A stretch of 64,000 bases of DNA from Bacteroidota bacterium (GTDB lineage: Bacteria; Bacteroidota; Bacteroidia; AKYH767-A; 2013-40CM-41-45). The notes beneath the pieces are model-generated. The model saw only the letters and a list, made by a program, of their open reading frames with translations. It was not told the origin of the DNA and did not search any database. Both the position numbers and the translations under genes were made by a program. Position 1 is the first letter of the stretch. Each line of letters starts with the position of its first letter. Below, piece by piece: positions 59,273 through 64,000 of this stretch. The stretch covers positions 1 through 64,000 of the forward strand of contig JADKKE010000032.1 of assembly GCA_016720655.1 (NCBI GenBank), given 5' to 3'.

Positions 59273-60053
59273 ATGATGACCTACAATAACATCCTCATCA
59301 ATATTCACGAGCATATTCTTACGATCACGGTTAATCGTCCTGACAAACTGAATGCATTGAATGCACAAACGATCCAGGAGATTGGCGATGCGGTGAAGCG
59401 GGGAGAAGACAACAAGGAAATAGCCGGGATCATCATTACCGGATCCGGCACCAAGGCATTTATTGCCGGTGCAGATATTTCCGAGTTCTCAAAATATTCA
59501 GTTGAAGAAGGAAAAGCACTGAGCGCTGCAGGACATAAAGTTTTCAAATCGATTGAGCTGTGTAAAAAACCGGTGATAGCAGCCGTGAATGGATTTGCAC
59601 TTGGCGGAGGATGAACTCGCGATGAGTTGTCATCTTCGTGTGGCATCCGACAATGCAAAATTTGGTCAGCCGGAAGTAAAGCTTGGATTGATTCCCGGCT
59701 ATGCAGGAACACAGCGATTGGTGCAACTCATTGGCAAAGGAAAAGCATTGGAGTTACTGATGACAGCCGACATGATCGGAGCAGAAGAAGCGCACAGACT
59801 TGGATTGGTGAATTATGTAACGACGCCAGATCAACTGCTTGTAAAGGTGAATGAGTTGTTATCCAAAATAAAAGCCAATGGTCCCAATGCCGTTGGAAGC
59901 ATCATCCGATGTGTGGATGCTTATTTTGCCGATGGAGTAGACGGATCACAATTCGAGATCGATGAATTCGGAAAATGTTTCAAGACCGATGATTTCAACG
60001 AAGGCGTTGCGGCGTTTTTGGAAAAGAGGAAGGCGGATTTTGTGCGGGGCTGA
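59273..60053 (+). CDS. Enoyl-CoA hydratase/isomerase family protein (frameshifted)
   Basis: About 260 residues. VNRPDKLNALNAQTIQEI near the start, GSGTKAFIAGADISEFSKY (first oxyanion-hole block), KPVIAAVNGFALGGG (second), then after a frame break AMSCHLRVASDNAKFGQPEVKLGLIPGYAGTQRLVQLIG with the catalytic glutamate region. The break at about 59,611 is explained by a missing TG: GGATGAACTC instead of GGATGTGAACTC restores GGGCELAMSCH. The enzyme hydrates enoyl-CoA in fatty acid breakdown. It is 110 nt after the B12-binding mutase subunit. Confidence 0.9.
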
Positions 60054-60107
60054 TTAAATTTTTGTAGCCCACATGCCATCCCGAAAAAAATAATTTTCGA
60101 TACCCAT

Positions 60108-60377
60108 ATGAAATCCGTTCAACTCACCGTTCATGGTATAGTTCAAGGAGTCTTTTTCCGGAAGTATACAGTTGAGAAAGCCTTCGAACTTGGTGTTGTA
60201 GGGACTGTACGGAACAACGAAGATTCGACAGTTGGGATAGAAGCAACGGGAGATGAAAAGAATCTGGCCGCCTTTATTGCCTGGTGTCACAGAGGACCGG
60301 CGAGAGCAAAAGTGAACCATGTAGATATTCACGAGCTCCCCTTGAAAAATTTCCCTGACTTTCGTGTTGTAAGGTGA
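60108..60377 (+). CDS. acyP: Acylphosphatase
   Basis: An 89-residue acylphosphatase: HGIVQGVFFRKYTVEKAFEL with the catalytic arginine in VFFRKYT, GTVRNNEDSTVGIEATGDEK with the catalytic asparagine, and GPARAKVNHVDI. It hydrolyses acylphosphates such as 1,3-bisphosphoglycerate or carbamoyl phosphate. Full length; 55 nt after the enoyl-CoA hydratase gene. Confidence 0.95.
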   Translation: MKSVQLTVHGIVQGVFFRKYTVEKAFELGVVGTVRNNEDSTVGIEATGDEKNLAAFIAWCHRGPARAKVNHVDIHELPLKNFPDFRVVR

Positions 60378-60432
60378 ATCAATGTGTTTCTTTGAATGTT
60401 GATTGTGTGTTCGATGAGAAATTAGTGGGAGG

Positions 60433-60580
60433 AGGTATAAGGTATAAAGTATAAAGTATAAGGTATTAGGTACCAGGTACCAAGTACAAAGTACTAAGTT
60501 CAATGCTAACTGCCCTAATAACTCAATAACTCAATAACCAATAACTCATTCACCAATCAACAATCTAAATTCAACAATCC
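60433..60580. repeat. GTATAAR heptamers, AATAACTC octamers and CAACAATC stretch
   Basis: GTATAAG, GTATAAA, GTATAAA, GTATAAG, GTATTAG, GTACCAG, GTACCAA, GTACAAA, GTACTAA at 60,435-60,499; AATAACTC, AATAACTC, AATAACC, AATAACTC at 60,517-60,548; then CAACAATCTAAATT and CAACAATCCAAAATCC up to 60,588. The array end touches the flippase start. Confidence 0.88.
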
Positions 60581-60588
60581 AAAATCCC

Positions 60589-62094
60589 TTGACCGTTTTC
60601 AAAAAACTTGCAGGACAAACGGCTATTTACGGGCTGAGTAGTATTGTCGGGCGATTTCTTTATTTTTTATTGGTGCCAATTTACACGCGTGTGTTTCATG
60701 CGGGTGAATACGGAGAAATGACTCAGTTGTATGCTTATGTAACTTTCCTGAACGTACTTTTTACTTACGGATTGGAAACTGCTTATTTCCGATTCTTTCA
60801 GTCGGAAAAAGCAAACCCGAAAGTTTATTCCACAGCATTGATTTCAATCGTTCTAAGTTCGCTAGGTTTAGTGCTGATCATCGTATCATTTTCCGGAACT
60901 CTTGCTGAATTCATTACGGCGCCTGTGCATCAGCAGCCAAACAGTGCAATGTATGTTTGCTGGTTTGCGCTCATTCTTGCATTCGATGCAATCATGGTTT
61001 TGCCATTCGCAAAACTTCGTGTTGAAAACAAAGCTAAACGTTTTGCCTCCCTGAGAATCTTCAACATCGTTATCAATATCGGACTCAATTTATTTTTTCT
61101 GATCTGGTGTCCGAAAGCAATTGCAGAGGGTAATACCTGGGTACAATCTTTTTACAGTCCTGCAATGGGAGTGGGCTATGTCTTTTTCAGCAATGTGATT
61201 TCCAGTGGGCTTACACTACTACTTATGATGCCGGAAATTTTCAATATCAAGTTTCAGTTTGACACGAAACTTTGGAAGCAAATGATCATTTATGCTTTTC
61301 CATTGATGATTGCCGGATATGCCGGGATGGTAAATGAAACATTTGACCGGATTTTACTTCCTTATTTGTTGACAGACAAATCACAGGCGATTACTCTCCT
61401 TGGGATTTATGGAGCCTGTTACAAATTGTCCATGTTGATGACACTGGTGGTCCAGACATTTCGGTATGCTGCAGATCCATTCTTTTTTAGTCTGGCCGGG
61501 AAAGAAGATGCTCAACATATTTATGCCAGGGTGATGAATTACTTTGTCTTGTTCTGCTCTTTTGTATTTCTTGGAATTCTTATGTACCTCGATATTTTCA
61601 AATATTTTATCGGAGAAGACTACAGAAGTGGTTTGGGAATTGTACCAATTTTGTTGCTGGCCAATCTTTTCCTTGGCGTTTATCTAAATCTTTCGATCTG
61701 GTATAAAATCACGTCGAAAACCCGTTGGGGAGCCTGGTTTTCTGTTTTCGGTGCTGTGGTAACATTACTTTTGAACTTTCTACTCATCCCGATTATGGGG
61801 TTTTATGGATCGGCTTGGGCAACTTTTATCTGTTATGGTCTGATGATGGTTGCCTCCTATATCTATGGACAAAAGCATTATCCTGTTCCTTACGATTTGA
61901 AATCCTTTGCTTATGCCATTGGCTCGGTAGTACTTTTCTACTTTATCAGTTTGTATTTCGCCGGACTTTTTGAAGGAAACAGAGTCGTTATCTTGTTGAT
62001 TAATACCGTTTTATTGCTCTCCTGGCTGGTACTCACCTGGGTCGTAGAGAGGAAGAAAATTGCATACCTTCGTAGCGGAAATAATTCCCATTGA
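60589..62094 (+). CDS. Polysaccharide flippase (Wzx-like, MATE/MVF superfamily)
   Basis: A 501-residue membrane protein with about 12-14 helices. The start VFKKLAGQTAIYGLSSIVGRFL and VPIYTRVFHAGEYGEMTQLY are typical of Bacteroidota Wzx-type proteins, which move undecaprenyl-linked sugars across the inner membrane. The start codon would be TTG at 60,589; no ATG is in reach, so either TTG is used or an ATG was misread. Dut starts 47 nt after its end. Lipopolysaccharide or exopolysaccharide export is likely; the sugar nucleotidyltransferase downstream fits this. Confidence 0.9.
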   Translation: MTVFKKLAGQTAIYGLSSIVGRFLYFLLVPIYTRVFHAGEYGEMTQLYAYVTFLNVLFTYGLETAYFRFFQSEKANPKVYSTALISIVLSSLGLVLIIVSFSGTLAEFITAPVHQQPNSAMYVCWFALILAFDAIMVLPFAKLRVENKAKRFASLRIFNIVINIGLNLFFLIWCPKAIAEGNTWVQSFYSPAMGVGYVFFSNVISSGLTLLLMMPEIFNIKFQFDTKLWKQMIIYAFPLMIAGYAGMVNETFDRILLPYLLTDKSQAITLLGIYGACYKLSMLMTLVVQTFRYAADPFFFSLAGKEDAQHIYARVMNYFVLFCSFVFLGILMYLDIFKYFIGEDYRSGLGIVPILLLANLFLGVYLNLSIWYKITSKTRWGAWFSVFGAVVTLLLNFLLIPIMGFYGSAWATFICYGLMMVASYIYGQKHYPVPYDLKSFAYAIGSVVLFYFISLYFAGLFEGNRVVILLINTVLLLSWLVLTWVVERKKIAYLRSGNNSH

Positions 62095-62141
62095 AGCAAA
62101 GATTTGACGGGGAGGTGTCCGTAATTTTCACATCAATACTC

Positions 62142-62573
62142 ATGAACGTAAGAATCATTAATCAATCCTCACATCCGCTGCCTGCTTATGAAACTGCACA
62201 TGCGGCAGGTATGGATCTTCGGGCAAATTTAAATACTCCGGTAGTTTTGAAACCCCTTGAACGTACGCTCGTACCAACTGGCTTGTTCATTGAATTACCA
62301 ATCGGTTACGAAGCACAAGTAAGACCGAGAAGCGGTCTCGCAGCGAAGAAAGGAGTTACGGTTCTCAATTCGCCCGGGACAATTGACGCGGATTATCGCG
62401 GAGAAATAAAAGTGATTCTTGTGAACCTGAGCAATGAACCATTCACCATCGAAAACGGTGAACGTGTTGCGCAACTCGTGATCGCCGCCCATGAACATAT
62501 TCAGTGGGAGACTGTTACCGAGCTTGCCGAAACGGCGAGAGGAGCGGGCGGCTTTGGATCTACAGGAAGGTAG
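62142..62573 (+). CDS. dut: Deoxyuridine 5'-triphosphate nucleotidohydrolase
   Basis: A 143-residue trimeric dUTPase from ATG 62,142 (MNVRIINQSSHPLPAYETAH). Motifs in order: HAAGMDLRAN (I), RPRSGLAAKKGVTVLN (II, III), GTIDADYRGEIKVIL, NGERVAQLVI (IV), and RGAGGFGSTGR (V). It splits dUTP into dUMP and diphosphate. An upstream reading from 62,091 has no support. The stop TAG at 62,571 is already part of a GAGTTAT heptamer array. Confidence 0.96.
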   Translation: MNVRIINQSSHPLPAYETAHAAGMDLRANLNTPVVLKPLERTLVPTGLFIELPIGYEAQVRPRSGLAAKKGVTVLNSPGTIDADYRGEIKVILVNLSNEPFTIENGERVAQLVIAAHEHIQWETVTELAETARGAGGFGSTGR

Positions 62574-62730
62574 TTATGAGTTATGAGTTATGAGTTATGA
62601 GTTATGAGTTATGAATTATGAGTTATGAGTTATGAGTTATGACTTCTGACTTCTGACTTGATTTCATTGGAACAAAATATTGATAGCTTCCCCCTTACCT
62701 AATACTTTATACCTAATACTTTATACCACC
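62571..62730. repeat. GAGTTAT, GACTTCT and TACTTTA heptamer arrays
   Basis: About nine GAGTTAT units from the dut stop (62,571) to 62,642 with one GAATTAT, then GACTTCT, GACTTCT, GACTT to 62,659, then TACCTAA, TACTTTA, TACCTAA, TACTTTA at 62,696-62,730, ending 4 nt before the ATG of the nucleotidyltransferase. Confidence 0.9.
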
Positions 62731-62734
62731 TAAA

Positions 62735-63736
62735 ATGCGAATAATCGTCCCTATGGCCGGAATGGGAAAACGGATGCGGCCACACACACTTACAGTTCCT
62801 AAACCTTTGATTCCGGTTGCCGGTAAGCCTATCGTGCAATGGCTGGTGGAGGACATCACAAAAATTTGCAAAGAAAAAGTTGAAGAAATTGCCTTTGTTA
62901 TCGGGGATTTTGGGAAAGAAGTTGAACAACAACTGATCGGAATAGCTACAAGTCTGGGTGCAAAGGGTACTATCCATTACCAGGAAGAACCTTTGGGTAC
63001 AGCCCATGCAATATTATGCGCACAATCTGCGTTGAAGGGAAAAGTGATTGTTGCCTTTGCTGATACTTTGTTTCGTGCTGATTTCACCATTGATGAAAAT
63101 CAGGACGGTGTTATTTGGGTGAATCGTATTGATGATCCGCGCATGTTTGGTGTGGTAAAAGTAAACGAAGCCGGAACGATCACTGATTTTGTTGAGAAGC
63201 CGGTCACTTTTGTTTCGGATCTGGCCATCATCGGGATCTACTATTTTAAAGACGGAGAATATCTTCGTAAAGAAATGCAATACCTGATTGACAACAACAT
63301 CAAAGAAAAGGGCGAATATCAGTTAACCAATGCATTGGAAAATATGAAGCAAAAAGGAACCCGATTTGTTCCCGGCAAAGTTGATGAATGGCTGGATTGC
63401 GGAAACAAAGATGCAACGGTTTATACCAATAAACGTGTTTTGGAAATTCACAAGAATCAGAAAATGGTTTCGGGAAGTTTGAAAGCTGAAAATTCAGTTG
63501 TGATTCAGCCTTGTTACATTGGCGAAAATGTGGAATTGAAAAATTCTGTCGTTGGTCCGCATGTTTCAATTGGTGCAAACACAAAAATAGAATCATCCAT
63601 TCTTACGAACAGCATCATTCAATCGAATACTAAAATACGTCACAGTGTGCTCGACAATTCGATGGTTGGGCATTTTGCAGAATACAACAATACACCCGAA
63701 CAATTGAGCTTAAGCGATTACTCTACCCATAACTAA
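62735..63736 (+). CDS. Sugar-1-phosphate nucleotidyltransferase
   Basis: A 333-residue protein of the glucose-1-phosphate nucleotidyltransferase type. PMAGMGKRMRPHTLTVPKPLIPVAGKPIVQWLV is the NTP-binding start (with GxGxRxxPxT...PKP pattern, given here in pieces), followed by EEPLGTAHAI, VAFADTLFRADF, VKVNEAGTITDFVEKP and VDEWLDCGNKD. A left-handed beta-helix-like C-terminal part has hexapeptide-like repeats (NSVVIQPCYIGENVELKNSV). It likely makes dTDP- or UDP-sugars for cell-surface polysaccharides. The ATG lies 4 nt after a heptamer array. Confidence 0.92.
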   Translation: MRIIVPMAGMGKRMRPHTLTVPKPLIPVAGKPIVQWLVEDITKICKEKVEEIAFVIGDFGKEVEQQLIGIATSLGAKGTIHYQEEPLGTAHAILCAQSALKGKVIVAFADTLFRADFTIDENQDGVIWVNRIDDPRMFGVVKVNEAGTITDFVEKPVTFVSDLAIIGIYYFKDGEYLRKEMQYLIDNNIKEKGEYQLTNALENMKQKGTRFVPGKVDEWLDCGNKDATVYTNKRVLEIHKNQKMVSGSLKAENSVVIQPCYIGENVELKNSVVGPHVSIGANTKIESSILTNSIIQSNTKIRHSVLDNSMVGHFAEYNNTPEQLSLSDYSTHN

Positions 63737-63823
63737 TTCCATTTTCCTGCTCTGAAATTGTTCTGTTTGCAATTCCTGTAAACAGCAAAAACACAAAGAT
63801 CAGGAATGGATGAACCATCGTCC

Positions 63824-64000
63824 ATGAACCGAATTCTGATACTGATTGCTTTCTCCGTTCTGTTGATTTCAGGATGCAAAAGTTCTCAATCAACTACCGC
63901 TACACCAAAGGTTTCGAAAAGTTCTTTGTCTGACAGTCAGCGAGCCGAGGTCACCTTTTTATTTTTTAATGCCAACAAGGAAAAATTGTTGGGTAATCTC
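63824..64000 (+). CDS. Lipoprotein (likely TPR-type), partial at the window end
   Basis: From ATG 63,824: MNRILILIAFSVLLISGCKS is a lipoprotein signal with the lipobox cysteine at residue 18 (LISGC). LSDSQRAEVTFLFFNANKEKLLGNL follows to the window edge. This start is typical of Bacteroidota outer-membrane TPR lipoproteins often next to such nucleotidyltransferases, but the TPR part is outside the window, so the call is open. Confidence 0.7.
   Translation, partial: MNRILILIAFSVLLISGCKSSQSTTATPKVSKSSLSDSQRAEVTFLFFNANKEKLLGNL

Overview
The window looks like a Bacteroidota chromosome, probably a Chitinophagales/Sphingobacteriales-like lineage. Evidence: several secreted proteins end in type IX secretion (T9SS) sorting domains, one long adhesin carries SprB-type repeats, family markers such as DUF2480 and IPExxxVDY are present, the suf promoter matches the Bacteroidota pattern (TTG, about 20 nt, TAnnTTTG), and Shine-Dalgarno sites are mostly absent. 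No rRNA, tRNA, insertion sequence or CRISPR array was seen.

Reading quality is uneven. From 1 to about 15 kb every gene is recognisable only by stitching reading frames together, with a frame break every one or two hundred bases. From 15.5 kb on genes are mostly intact, with about nine isolated indels, several of them in short homopolymers. I read the left part mainly as low-accuracy sequence at a contig end rather than true gene decay, but the sequence alone cannot prove this.

Layout. 0-8 kb: a sulfide/persulfide handling locus: thioredoxin (partial), a secreted Kelch-like T9SS protein, an MBL-fold persulfide dioxygenase-rhodanese, a TauE/SafE permease and an ArsR repressor on the minus strand, facing away from a sulfide:quinone oxidoreductase and a two-gene YeeE/YedE transporter on the plus strand. 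8-14 kb: three exported proteins (beta-propeller/T9SS, DUF6973-like, a large LTD-CotH protein). 14-20 kb: Xaa-Pro aminopeptidase, TetR regulator, DinB protein, a damaged acetyltransferase, ThiL and an HTH-ImmA/IrrE protease. 20-28 kb: a complete SUF Fe-S assembly operon (A-type carrier, sufB, C, D, S, E, DUF59 protein), DUF2480 and lysA. 28-29.5 kb: lutB. 29.5-35.3 kb: a SprB-like giant secreted protein. 36-38.4 kb: tandem PAS-LuxR regulators. 38.7-44.3 kb: housekeeping block (M42 peptidase, pyk, IPExxxVDY, rnc, fabF, acpP). 44.5-51.7 kb: phosphate transporter pair plus exported proteins and a diheme cytochrome. 51.8-64 kb: purN, an SGNH/MBOAT acylation pair, a large NtrY-like histidine kinase, a B12-binding mutase subunit, enoyl-CoA hydratase, acylphosphatase, flippase, dUTPase, sugar nucleotidyltransferase and the start of a lipoprotein.

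The most unusual feature is a set of intergenic tandem arrays of 7- or 8-nt units. The same unit families (GTATAAR, AATAACYY, GAGTTAT, TAGAAAA, CGTCCCTT, GTGAGT, CACCAAC) recur at many separate gene junctions in both orientations, often touching stop or start codons.
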